DNA from: Plicaturopsis crispa FD-325 SS-3
Lineage: Eukaryota > Basidiomycota > Agaricomycetes > Amylocorticiales > Amylocorticiaceae
Reading direction: 5' to 3'
Length of the DNA stretch: 64,000 nucleotides
Assembly: GCA_000827205.1 (NCBI GenBank)
Contig: KN832556.1
Span: forward strand, 927,198 to 991,197
The notes under the pieces are model-generated. The model saw only the letters and a program-made list of their open reading frames with translations. It did no database searches and had not been told where the DNA came from. Below are positions 1 through 10,131 of the stretch, in pieces. How positions within the stretch are numbered: position 1 is the first letter of the stretch; the number at the start of each line of letters is the position of its first letter. Both the position numbers and the translations under genes were made by a program.

Positions 1-2201
1 CTCCACCAAGACCCATGCTACTAGAGCTGGCGGTGCGCCCAAAAACCCTCTTCTTACTCGGGGACCTGGACGGAGTAGATGGGGAAGGGGAGGAAGAGAA
101 GGAGACAAGCCCAACCGTCTCCAGCACGCCCAGCAGATCCGCGAATTCGCTGCGCGATACCGGTGCCGTCCCCCCTCCCATCCCTCCTCCTGCACCCATT
201 CCCCCACTCATACCGGATGAAGAGGAGGAGGAGAGGGCGGAGGAGTAGTATGCGTGGAGGTGCGCTACGTCGATAGCGGAGGAGGGGGAAGAGGAGGGGC
301 GGGGTTTGGAGGGGGTGGTGGGAAGGGTGCGTGTTGTGGTGGGGGTTGCTGTCGACTTAAATGTCGATTTCGATCTAGTCGGCGAGGTTGTAGACTTGGA
401 TTTGGAGGTGGACGTGGATTTGGATTTCGATGGCGAGGAAGCCGAAGCTTTGGACGCAGACGCAGACAACCCAAACTCCGCCCGCCTCTGCGCCAACAAC
501 AAACACGCGAGGACGAGGCGCGCGTGCAGCCCCAGCGCGCGCACCTTCGCAGCCGTCTCGCCTGCCTGTGCGCTCGTCGGGTTTCCGCTGCCGTTCGTAT
601 TTGTGTTTCCGCTGCTCTTGGCTTGGTTTACGCTCGTGTTGGTGTTGGCGGTAGAGGGTTTCGTAGACTTGGAGGCATTGGAGGACGCCGGCGAATACGC
701 CTTCAACGCCGCGAGCACATGCGCAGGGCTCACCACTGGCCGCGGCGCGCGCGGGCCTAGCGGGTTCTCGTCCACATCCATCGTAGCGTCGTCGTTCCCA
801 ATCTTCTTTTCACCCTTAATTCCCCCAGGAACGGCGCCATCACTCGTCGGCGGGCCCACGGCAGCGACAGCCAACTCAAGCGCCCCACGCGCCACAGCGA
901 GGAGGACGCGCACGTCGCCGCTGACGGCTGCGACCTTTTGCGCGAGGAGGCGGCGCGCGGGTGGGGGGAAGAGGGTTGTGGCGGCGTCTTGTCGGTTCGC
1001 TGCTGCGTTGTTTGCTGAACTCGCTGTGGAGGATGGGGTTGATGTAGACGTAGAGGGTGTAGACGAAGGAGATGGGGAAGAGGAGGGAGAAGAGAGCGGA
1101 GCAAGCCGCGCATCGAGGATAGCGAGCAGCTGCGGCGGGGTGTACGGCGCGAAATGCAGCGTCTGCACGTCCTCCGTGCTCGCCGCCGCCTGCGTATTAT
1201 TCGTGTTCGTGAGTGTGTGGGTGTTGTGCGCGCCAACAAGCGTATGCGTATTCGCAATCCCTATCACCCTAACACCTCCCCTCCCCACATCCCGCGCGAG
1301 CGCGAGCACCTGCGGGACGAGCGCAGCGAGGTGGTCCAGCTCGTCTAGTACGATCGTGCTTTATTCATCCATCCACGCCATCAGTTCACCGTCCACCGCG
1401 TCAGGAAGTGTAAGGGGACGTACCACGGTTCAGCGAATTTGCGCAGGAGGTCCACGACCGCTTGGCGTCCCTTCCCCTTCCCTTTCGCGGTTTTTGCAGG
1501 TGTACAGTCAGTGATACGAGCACGTAACTCTTCCCAAAACGCGTCCACGCTCGGCACCGCCATGCAGTTCACGAACACCACACTCCTCCCCTCCAGCACG
1601 GCGTTAACGAGGGCGGTCTTCCCCGACCCCGGCGCGCCGGAGATATACATGGTGCGCGGGCCATCGTCGTTATCGTTGTCATCGAGGAAGTGAGTGAGCA
1701 CCCCCCGCTCGACATCCCGCCCCGCGAGCTCCGCGTTCGCAGAAGCGCGTAGGAGCGCGCGCGCGCGGACGTGTGCGGGGAGGAGCGCAGCTGGGGGCGT
1801 AGCAGGCGGGGAGGCGAGGGACAGGTGCGCGAGTCGGCTCGTCGCCGCTGTAGGAGTGTGCGGGAGCGTGGATGTGGATGCGTACCGGCGGAGGGCTGTA
1901 CATGCGCATCTTCTCGTCAGCGGGCGTCATTAGTAGAAGTAAAAGAGGGCTTACAGTGTTCCGGAGGCGGGGGGATAGAATCCGAAGTACTCGTGCGCCT
2001 AAGCGACCTCGTATGTTGTTGGTCCCCAAACTCAAACGGCGGGCGATTCTCCTTATTCCCCTCCCCATCCTCCACCTCTCCAACCAGCGACCCCGCGGTT
2101 TTGACGCGCTTCACATCGCGCGGCGGGCTCGAGTCGGGGGACGGCAGGACGTGGTCGTTGTGCGGGCGTTTGCCCAGGACGGTGCTTGAGCGGGTGCGCA
2201 T
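1..2201 (-). CDS. CDC6: Cell division control protein 6 (CDC6), 3' end cut by window
   Basis: AAA+ ATPase that loads MCM helicase with ORC at replication origins. The N-terminus begins MRTRSSTVLGKRPH and carries proline-directed Ser sites (SPDSSPP), as in Cdc6 proteins under CDK control. After an intron (donor near 1959, CTACTAATGAC branch) comes a Ser/Pro linker, then the ATPase core. Walker A is GAPGSGKT (about 1630), Walker B is IVLDELDHL (about 1340, first codons of the long last exon), sensor 1 is IGIANTHTL, and LHFAPYTPPQL follows. The last exon is open from about 1345 to base 1. It holds a long Ser/Thr/Lys/Pro insertion and then the winged-helix segment SEFADLLGVLETVGLV, so the stop lies outside the window. 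ORC1 is the nearest alternative, but there is no BAH domain and the short start favours CDC6. The ATG at 2201 is chosen because the CDC6-type N-terminus begins there. Confidence 0.85.
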
Positions 2202-2400
2202 CGTCGTCGTCGTTGTTGGTATCGTGGTATGAAGAGAGAAGAGGGAGATTGTTGGAGGAAAGAGAGAAGAGGCGAGATTCCAACGGTTTATACCAATGAT
2301 GACTAAGCATCAAACATTGTCGCGTATACAAGGTCACGTGGGACGCGTCGCGCGTCGAATTCATCTCATTTACAAGTACAACACAATAATACAGTGCGAG

Positions 2401-5400
2401 TCAACGCAGAGCCTCTCCGATGATGCGCACGGCGTACGCGACGACGCCCTCCCCGCCCGGTCTGTCCAGCACTTCGATCTCCGCTTTCCGTCGTGTGTGG
2501 AGTAGCTTTTGTAGTTCCCGTCTGTAAGCTAGTCGTTAGTGTGGCTCGTGGACGCATGTGAATCGTGTCGCGGGCGTCCGTTGTGAACCGCGGACGCCGG
2601 CGCAAGAAGTGGACCGCAAATGCGGAACTGCCGACACGCGGTGTGAACCACGCGCGTCAAGAGTACTCCACCATCGTGAAAAGGGCCCTGCACATGTAAA
2701 ATGTCCATCGCGAGTGTCGAGTAGAAGCTACAGTCGCGAAACGAAAGTCCCGGCCATGAGAAGTCACAGCACACGCACCTAACATCCCCACCCACCCCAC
2801 CCCCCACCAACATCGCCCGCGCCTTCTTCTCATCATGCGCCGTAATCGGCAGCAGCGCGTCCAGCGGCAGTCCCGTCCTGTCCTCACGCGTCAGCTTACA
2901 CCTTCTACCCCTCTCACACCCGATATACCCCTCCTACACCCCACCACTCCAGGAGAAGAACAAGGGTAATAAGAAGGATAGAATAGGCAGAAACACGCAC
3001 CGCCCAACCCCACCCCACCTCACCCTCCCCGCCGCCAGCCGTGCGCGCTCGTGCCGTAGCGCGCGCGAGCCGTGGGTGTAGACGTGCCAGATGTGCAGGC
3101 CGTAGGCGTCTGCGTCGACGAGGGCGAGGAGGGGGGTGCTGGGTGTGGGCGGCGTTAGGTGTTCCAACGTAGATTGTCGCGGAGTGGTGGGAGTGGTGGG
3201 GGTGGGGGTGTGGTGTTGTGTGGGGTGGTGTGGGGGTGGAGAGGGTAGGGGTGGGTTGTGGAGAAGGGGAGTGGGGTGAGGCGGGAAAGATGGGTGGGCA
3301 GACAGGCCGTCAGAAAGCTTAGATGCAGACGCAAGCACAAAACGCACCTCTCCGGCAGGTTATCCGCGAGCGCGCACACGAGCTCGCGCGTCGCGATGTC
3401 TGGGTAGCCTTTTCCCTGTCGTGTCCGCACACAAGTATCGATGTGTGTTTCGTGTCATAAACGAATTGGTCGGTATCGGTGTACAGTGTGGCGGCGTGGC
3501 GCGTTAGTGTATCGTCAGCGCAAGAATACACCAAAGCAAGAGCGGACGCACGGTGATGACGAGCCCAGGCCCGGGAAGCGCGGGGTGCGCAGCGAGGCGC
3601 GCGCGGCAGAGGGTCTGGAAGACGGCCTGTGGGCGGGTGGGGTTAGTACGATGCGGGTTACGGCGCGGGAGGACGGGGTGGGTATCGACAGCGCGGGAGG
3701 ACGAGGGCATCGAGGCGGGTAAGACGAGGGCAGCAGCAGTACGGGTAAGGAGACACGGAACAAACACGCACATCCTTCTCCACAACAAGCACCCATCTCA
3801 ACGCCGTATCCACCTCGATGCGCGCGATGTCCTCCGCGGGCGGGATCAGCGTGCCCTATGCGTCCGTGCGTCCGTGTTTGTGCGTCCGTGTTTGTGCGTC
3901 CGTTCGTGTTTGTGCGTTGGAGAGTTTGGATGGATGGAAGGTCAAGTAGGATCGGTGAGCAACAACGATGGAAGGAACCCACAACGCAGAGTACGCACCT
4001 CGCCATCCGCCACACGCAGGACGCCGCCTGCGCGCAAGTGCAGCGTGAGGGCTGCGCCGGAGACGAGGCCTTTTGCTGTTGCGCGCTGTGTGGGGTTGGG
4101 CGTTAGTGTTAGGACAGTACCGATGTGCTGTATTGTACGCCGGGGGTGTTGGTGTATCCGTGCAGGAGGGCGGGGACGTAGGGTGGAGGACGGCTGGGGA
4201 AGAACAGACGTAGGGCGGAGGACGACAGGGAGGCACAAGTACAGCAGATGATGTATCGCGGGTGGCGGACGGCGGGTGGAGGTTGGAATGTACGGGATAG
4301 CAGATGGATAAAGTACGAAGTCCGGGAGAACAGCACAAAAAAGGCACAGCGAGAAAAGTGCGGCACTCACAACGTTCAAATCCGCGCGCTGCACGCCGAA
4401 TGTCGCTGCGACGTCGTCCACGAGCTGTGGGCAGGTGTGTTAGCGTTCGTGCATGTGTGCGTGACTGGGGCGTATGACGTCGACCGTGTGTATCAGTGCT
4501 GGCGTTCGCGCTACTCAGGAAGCAGAACGCGCGTCCCAGAGAGCACAACACGCGTCCCCGCAAGAGAATAAGACGAGCCACACCCCTCAGAAAACGCGAC
4601 GGCGAAACGGGAAGTGACGATAAGGAAGATAGGAAAGGATAGCCGAAAACGACGACGCCACACCACACCACACGAGCGAAAACGAGACCGTAACGAAACC
4701 TACGCACCCTGTCTACAACAGACTGGGTCTTGAAGAGCTGCACGTCGCGATAGTACATGTCCCTGTGTGCGAGGTGTTAGTAAGCGTGTTTATAGAGCAG
4801 GTTTGGTGCGCATCGTGTTATCCGCAGCATGAGGAATGAGTAGAAAGCTGGACGGGACGCGAAGGAAGGAATACATGCGAGAATATGCCCAGAATGAACA
4901 GTCAACTCACCGCTTAGTACACGGCACATCCTGATCCAGCGCACCGTGCGCAATATCGAGCACGCGGAACAACTGGGCTGCACCGTCGTCAGTGCTACTA
5001 TTTCAATCCGTACAACACCGCACACACCTAAAGGCCGCGCACCAGATCCAGCGCCCCTAACAGGGTACCTCAGCGCACGCATGGGGACGGAGCCGCTGAT
5101 ACTCACGTTAGCGCGAGCGCAAGCAGAGAAGAGGGAAGGAAGACATACCCATCGAGTGCATCTTTCGTGCGGTCAGCGATTGCGACAGCGAGCTTCGAGC
5201 CCTTGGGAGCGTCAGTGCGCGTAGCTTGTTTGAGATCGCGGAGGAAGTCGAGGACGAGGGCCTCGATGTGCGAGGATGCGTCGGGGCTGGGGGCTATGAG
5301 TACGGGGTGGGAATGAGGAGGACGGGTGCGTACTCAGAGTCTTCTTCGTCTTCCTCGGCGCTCTTGCCGTCGCCGTCTTCGTCGCTGTTGTGGCCGTCGT

Positions 5401-5470
5401 CGCTGCTGAAGTGACTGTCGATCTGCATCATAAAGTCGTTGTCGTTTGCGATGGCGTACACGTCCCCCAT
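2401..5470 (-). CDS. SPO11: SPO11 meiotic double-strand-break nuclease (Topo VI A family)
   Basis: Makes the programmed DNA breaks that start meiotic recombination. The start MGDVYAIANDND (ATG 5470) is followed by an acidic exon; an in-frame ATG six codons upstream also exists. Exons in order then give AQLFRVLDIAHGALDQD, the catalytic tyrosine motif DMYYRDVQLF (about 4755) with TQSVVDR, LVDDVAATFGVQRADLNV (about 4400), and ATAKGLVSGA (about 4080). The Toprim part has WVLVVEKEAVFQTL, TGKGYPDIATREL (about 3420) and ALVDADAYGLHIW (about 3120). The last exons give LPLDALLPITAHDEKKARAM (about 2850) and a tail ending RIIGEALR, stop at 2401. All signature blocks of Spo11 are present in the right order, spread over about 11 exons. 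Introns here are longer and more GC-rich than elsewhere in the window, and some hold simple repeats. Exact exon borders were read by eye and a few are uncertain. Confidence 0.88.
3145..3290 (+). repeat. G-rich tract in a SPO11 intron
   Basis: The plus strand carries many runs of three to five G separated by T, GT or A, on the non-template side of nothing coding. It falls inside the SPO11 intron between the TGKGYPDIATREL and ALVDADAYG exons, so the SPO11 transcript has the C-rich complement. The run pattern could form G-quadruplexes in single-stranded plus-strand DNA. No coding signal was seen. Confidence 0.7.
3850..3922 (+). repeat. Minisatellite (GTGCGTCCGTGTTT-like unit) in a SPO11 intron
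   Basis: About four imperfect tandem copies of a 12-14 bp unit reading approximately GTGCGTCCGTGTTT, inside a SPO11 intron. A second weaker repetition, with the core ACGTAGGGYGGAGGACG, lies at about 4175-4225 in the next intron. These suggest replication slippage in SPO11 introns. Confidence 0.7.
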
Positions 5471-5760
5471 CGTCGCACGAAGGAACACACAGAGACAGAC
5501 AGACGCGCATCCAAAAGAAAGTCAAAGTCTATGGATCGCGTCGCGTCGCGATCACGCGCCTCTCACCTACGTCATCGTCCTTCTTCCCCGCGTCAAATTC
5601 GCGCCTTTCGTGCACGCCGACGAAACAGAAACGAATAAATACCGCAATATCCAGTCTATCCATCCAACACGTCCGTCCTATATACCATCACGTCCCATCC
5701 ACCCTCTAAATCACCAGTCCTACCTAGTCCAAATGTCCACGATCCACAGTCCTAGTCACA

Positions 5761-7268
5761 TCACGGCGGGAGCAACAGCTCCTTCACCAGCTCGTACGTG
5801 AAAAACGACGTCGCAATGCTCGGCGCAACTTTCACTGCCAGTGCCACTATCAGCTGCGACACCAACTCAGAAGGCCGAGCACTAGTACTCACGTAAATTC
5901 GGCCACAACCCCTGATACAACCCTGCAACGCCCTCCGTGCGCAATATCGTGCGCAACGCGTCGAGCGCCCCGGTGTAGCGGTACCCGAGCCCGCCAGCGG
6001 CCATCCCCGTCACCTGCATCTTCCGCCGCAGCACGTCGAACGGGTACGTCAGCGTCTGCGATATCGAGCCTACCCCCACCCCCACCCCACACCCACATCA
6101 TTCCACACATCAGCCCACCTCTCTTCCAATAGAACGCATAGGGGAAAGACGCACCAGCAAGCGCCCCACACGCCAACTTCCTCGGCACACTCCCCCTCCC
6201 CTCCGGCGTCACCACCCCCCTCAAAAACTCATACGCCGCGAAGTTGATGCCCACGTACGGCGCGACGCCCGCCGCGGTGGCCACCAGCCCGCGGTACAGC
6301 CCGCGCACCCCGCCCTCCTCCCGCACGACCTTGCGCGCCATGCCCCATATCGTTAGGTCCGCGCGCGAGATGGTTAGGTCCGCGCGCGAGGTGCTGCGTA
6401 GGGCCGCCATTGGTATCGACGCTGTCGCTATGGACAAACGGGAGCGGACGAGGTCGAGGGGGTAGGTGGAGCCTGCACGACACGGGGATTAGCGTCCTTG
6501 TCCGGTACAATTAGAAGAAGAACGGACAAACAGAGGCGATCCCCGCTAACGCGCCGCTCGCTAGCCGCTTCGGCGTATCCAGCTCCCGCGTCCCGTGTCT
6601 CGTAAACCACTGCATCACCCCATCAGTCCCCACATCCTCCATAGCATAAACCCCACGGCCTCGCAGAGAACAGGGAGTGGAATAGAGGACAAAACGCGAC
6701 ACACACCTTCTTAACCTGCTCATACGCCGCGAACTGCACCGCGCTATACGGCACGATGCGCACGCAGTTCACCCCGTTCCCGCGCAACAACCCGCGCACG
6801 CCCTCCTCCCGCCACATCCGCACGAGGCTCCGCCATACCCCGCGGTAGGCGCCAGAGGAGGGGGAGGCGGTGCGCGGCTGGACCTGTCTGTCTCGTATCA
6901 CATCTTATATCAGTCCCATCTCGTGTCGTGTCGTGTCGTGTCGTAGCATCGTGGGGTGGGGCAGGGGGGTAAGGGAGGGAGGCAAGGGAAATGGGCAGGG
7001 GAAGGGGAAGGTAGGAATGTTGGGTAGGACAAGGGCACAGGACGCACTGGATGATCTTAAGCCTCTCCAGCGGGCTCACGACCGTGCGCGAGGCCGCGCC
7101 CGCGACGCCGCCCGCGATGAAGTACGAGGACACCTCCGGGCTGAGGCCGAGCAGCGCTAGGGGGTGTTTCTTCCGGGTGTCATGCCCTTCCTTCGCATCA
7201 TGCCCTTCCTTCGTATCTCGCGCATCGGGGCTCGGGGTATCGCTGGCAGTCTTCGACTCTTGTGGCAT
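5761..7268 (-). CDS. Mitochondrial carrier family protein (SLC25)
   Basis: Six-helix inner-membrane solute carrier made of three repeats. All three signature motifs are visible: SPLERLKII (about 7060), STYPLDLVRSRL (about 6450) and TLTYPFDVLRRKMQ (about 6050), each PX[D/E]XX[K/R]. Each repeat also has its second half: GVRGLLRGNGVNCVRIVP, GLYRGLVATAAGVAPYVG and GLYQGLWPNLRE. The C-terminus is KVAPSIATSFFTYELVKELL, stop at 5761. The hydrophilic N-terminus (about 40 residues) contains a duplicated DTKEGHDAKEGHD stretch and lacks EF hands. The order and spacing resemble the CoA/APS-type carriers (yeast YPR011C, Leu5, human SLC25A42), but substrate is not decided here. About five introns. The ATG at 7268 is the first in frame. 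Confidence 0.88.
6355..6393 (-). repeat. In-frame 21-bp direct duplication in the carrier gene
   Basis: Two adjacent copies of TTAGGTCCGCGCGCGAGRTG (plus strand) encode the doubled peptide SRADLTI-SRADLTI in the second carrier repeat, in the matrix loop before WGMARKVVREEGG. The duplication keeps frame and so adds seven residues. Confidence 0.85.
6921..6944 (+). repeat. (TCGTG)n microsatellite in carrier intron
   Basis: Four perfect TCGTG units and a partial fifth, inside the first intron of the SLC25 carrier gene. Simple-sequence repeat with no coding role. Confidence 0.9.
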
Positions 7269-7762
7269 TTCAGTCTAGGTGTCAGTGTCAGGGTGTAGTG
7301 CAGCGCAAGACCAGCATGGAGACACGGTGCACGATGCAGCAGATAGATAGATAGATAGATGGACTCGGATGTAAGGTGTACCTGCAATTTTCCCCGGAGT
7401 GGAGTTACGAGCCGGGTGTACCCGGCCCGGTGCGACATGCTTGCGCAATATCCGCCAGTGGGCACTCACCAACCCACCCATTATCCTCCAGTTGCTGGTA
7501 GCCACCTGGCAGTTCATGTTAAGTACGACGGCGTGTATGCAAATATTGAGAAATATAAGCAGAGACCCAAGAAACCACGGTATACGCAATGCAGCGAGAA
7601 TTACAGGTATAAGTAAAAGCGATGATATGCAGCAAGAAAACCAATATGACAACCCAGTGTCCGACCCCTCTACCCCCCTCACCCTCCCATCGCGCCGTCC
7701 TATCGACACCCCCGCGCATCGCTAACCCGGTGCACATGGCTACGGAAGCCCAGTGAGCCTTG
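7269..7762. other. Intergenic: upstream region of the carrier gene
   Basis: About 490 bp between the carrier start (minus strand) and the stop of the next minus-strand gene. It contains an (AGAT)5 microsatellite at 7341-7360. No conserved ORF or RNA gene is recognisable, and the carrier promoter must lie here. Confidence 0.6.
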
Positions 7763-9657
7763 CTACGACTCGTAGTGCTGATCATAATCCGGCGGGCGGA
7801 ACTGCATCGGCGGCACCGGCAGCGGGCGCGCGCTCTGCGGCGGGTACTGCAGTTGTGCAACGTGCAACAAAGAATCTATCAGCCCATCGCAACTCCCAAA
7901 CGCAACAAACACAATGGAACACAAATAGAAAACTCACCGAGGTATCCTGCTCATGCTCCCAATGCGCCCCCTGGTCCAACCCCAAATGCCCGCCCTTCGC
8001 GGTAGACGCCCACGTATGCTGGCGCTGCAGCGACACGGGGTCCTGGTACCCATAGTCCGGCTGCAGGTACGACTGCATGTCGTCCGAGCCGTACTCCGGC
8101 GGGCGCGCCCCATCCCCTCCCATCTGTGCATTGTTCCCTCCCATCCCTTGCACCCCGCCCACACCCATCCCATGCGACCGGTCCATCTGCGAACGGTGCA
8201 TAGTGACCCTAGCAGGCGTAGGCGGCTGCACGAACGGCTCCGGCTTCGCATACGTTATATGCCTCCTCACTTTCGACCTGCGCCTACGCCAACACAGCGC
8301 CGCAGCCGCCAGGAGCGCCAGGAGCGCGAGGACGCCGAGGACGGTGCCTGCGATTGCGCCGGGGGAGAGTCCGCTGTGCGGTTCCGAGGATGCGCCGCTG
8401 CGGGTACGCAAGGGTTAACCGTGAAAAACGGGGAAGGGGAGTGGGAGGGAAGGGAAGGGGGGGAGAGGGAGGACACACCTAATAGAACCCGTCGTCAACA
8501 ACACCGCATAATCGATATTCAAGCCCAGTCCCGCCTTCACCGGGCGGCTCGTCAGCGTCACATTATGCTCGCCCGGCCCCAGCCCCGCCGCGCCCCACAA
8601 CAGCGTCTGGGCGGCGAAAGTCTGGGAGGAGGCGTTGTAGGCAGTGGGGGGGGAGGCAGAGTCGAGCTGGACGGTGTAGTTGGAGTTTTGGGGCCCGACG
8701 GTGCCGAAGATGTGCACGCCGTCGCCGGAGAAGGTGAGTGTGGCGGTGGAGCCGTCTGTGGAGGAGCCGCTGCCGCGCGAGATACGTTAGGCCTCGAATA
8801 CATATGTGGGTAAAGTGGGGGAGGGGGGACTTACTGGCCCGTCCCACTACTATACCCCGCTAAATTATCCAAGCTCGTCGACCACGCCGCCACCGGCTCG
8901 TACACCCACGCGGGGTCCGTATCCTGCACGAGCGTCTGCGTCAACCCCTCCCCGTCCCCACCAATCTCGCTCTCCCACGTAATCTACCCCCCAACACACC
9001 CCACACATTTCATCAGCACCCTGTCTCTCTCCTCTCTCATGAACGAAGGAGGACTCACGAAATCAATATCCAAAAAATCATTCCCCGCGTCCGTGAACGC
9101 ATTGCTTATCACCACCTCATGCTTTCCCTGCGGCAGGTCCTTTGCGATGAACAGCGGGGTCTGGAATATCGGCTGCGCGGACGCGCCGTCGCCCGTGAAC
9201 GATGCGACGTCGCTTGAGGACGATGCGACGTCGCCTGAGGACGACGTGCCGGCGCCTGAGGACGACGCGCCGGAGCCGGTGGACGCCGCACCGTTACCCG
9301 ACGACGACGCGCTGGAGCCGGTGGACGACGCACCGTCACCCGAGGTGAGGGTGATGTTGTAGGGCCCGTGGTTGGGGCGTTTGGCGCCGAAGATCCATAC
9401 GCCGGTGCCGTTGAAGGAGAAGGAGGCGCTGGCGCCGTAGATTTGGGTGAGGTAGAAGGTGCCGCCGTTGGAGTATCTGGGGCGCGTGCTTTAGTACTTG
9501 GGGCTGCGTAGTGGGCAAGGGAAGGAGGGCAGGGGGATGGGGGAACTCACTGGAGGAAGAGCGGGTCGGTGGCCTTGGTGCCCGGTCTCCACGCCGCGGT
9601 GGGCTGGTAGGATATGAGCGGGCTGACGTTGTCGATGGTCGTGTTCGTGCGGGGCAT
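7763..9657 (-). CDS. Single-pass membrane protein with two beta-sandwich-like modules (copy A)
   Basis: Agaricomycete-type membrane protein of unknown function, paralogous to the gene at 17386. The start MPRTNTTIDNVSPLISY (ATG 9657) has no N-terminal signal peptide. Module 1 includes WRPGT, YGASASFSFNGTGVWIFGA and NHGPYNITLTS. It is followed by a Ser/Gly/Ala linker from in-frame repeats, then PIFQTPLFIAKDLPQGKHEV. Module 2 includes TLVQDTDPAWVYEPVAAWS, GDGVHIFGTVGPQNSNYTV and GLGPGEHNVTLTSRP, ending GLNIDYAVL. A transmembrane helix (IAGTVLGVLALLALLAAAAL, about 8350) is followed by RRRR and a Gly/Pro/Met-rich cytoplasmic tail ending PPDYDQHYES. Several N-x-S/T sites suggest that the modules face the secretory lumen or outside. 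About five introns. Confidence 0.75.
9196..9345 (-). repeat. In-frame minisatellite in copy A
   Basis: Imperfect 15-30 bp repeats, with plus-strand cores such as GACGATGCGACGTCGCC and GAGCCGGTGGACG, encode a linker of Ser, Gly, Ala and Thr (SSSGDVASSSSDVAS and similar). The paralogue at 17386 has only a few residues at this position, so the linker grew in copy A only. Confidence 0.8.
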
Positions 9658-9929
9658 CTTCAATCGACCGTCGCCCGCAATGTGTCGGTAATCCTGGGCT
9701 ATACCCTCTATCTCCTGCTGTATCCTCTATATCCTCTACCTTCTGCTATATCCTCTATCTCCTGCTATCTCCTGCAATAATATCAAAACGAATGTTGAGC
9801 GCCTGCCACTGTCAATGTCGGTGTCGTGGTCGTAGTCGTCCAAGAGTCCTGCAGCTGCATCATCGTCCTGATACGCTCCGCCGACGTATAAATTTATAGT
9901 CAAGTATCATTCTTACCGTGGCAGTTTAC
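9658..9929. other. Upstream region of copy A with degenerate CTATCTCCTG repeat
   Basis: Promoter side of the minus-strand membrane-protein gene. At about 9700-9780 there is a degenerate pyrimidine-rich repeat built from TATCCTCTA and CTATCTCCTG units. A TATAAATTTATA stretch lies near 9887. No ORF of note. Confidence 0.5.
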
Positions 9930-10062
9930 CCGCGCGGTAGTCTCGGATCCAGCCGTTTTCGGAGTTTCAAAACCCAAGACACAGAACCTCCTACAACGTC
10001 TGGTGCACTTGTATAGGGACACCCCCGCGCAGGTCACGTTAGGGGTATCACGCTCCCAAAAC
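9930..10062 (+). repeat. Left terminal inverted repeat
   Basis: Left arm, outer end CCGCGCGGTAGTCTCGG at 9930. It matches the reverse complement of 11462-11595 almost base for base. Confidence 0.85.
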
Positions 10063-10131
10063 GGTATACCCCGATTTCTCAGTTACTGTCACTGTGCGCC
10101 GCATGTGTGCTCGAAAATAGAGAAACTTATA

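Noticed and set aside
306-1514. 402-codon plus-strand frame over CDC6
   Set aside because: It is antisense to the CDC6 ATPase exons and is low-complexity; GC-rich third positions keep the opposite frame open.
9196-9345. Regular short repeats as a CRISPR-like array
   Set aside because: Units are imperfect, coding, of changing length and without spacers; the genome is eukaryotic.
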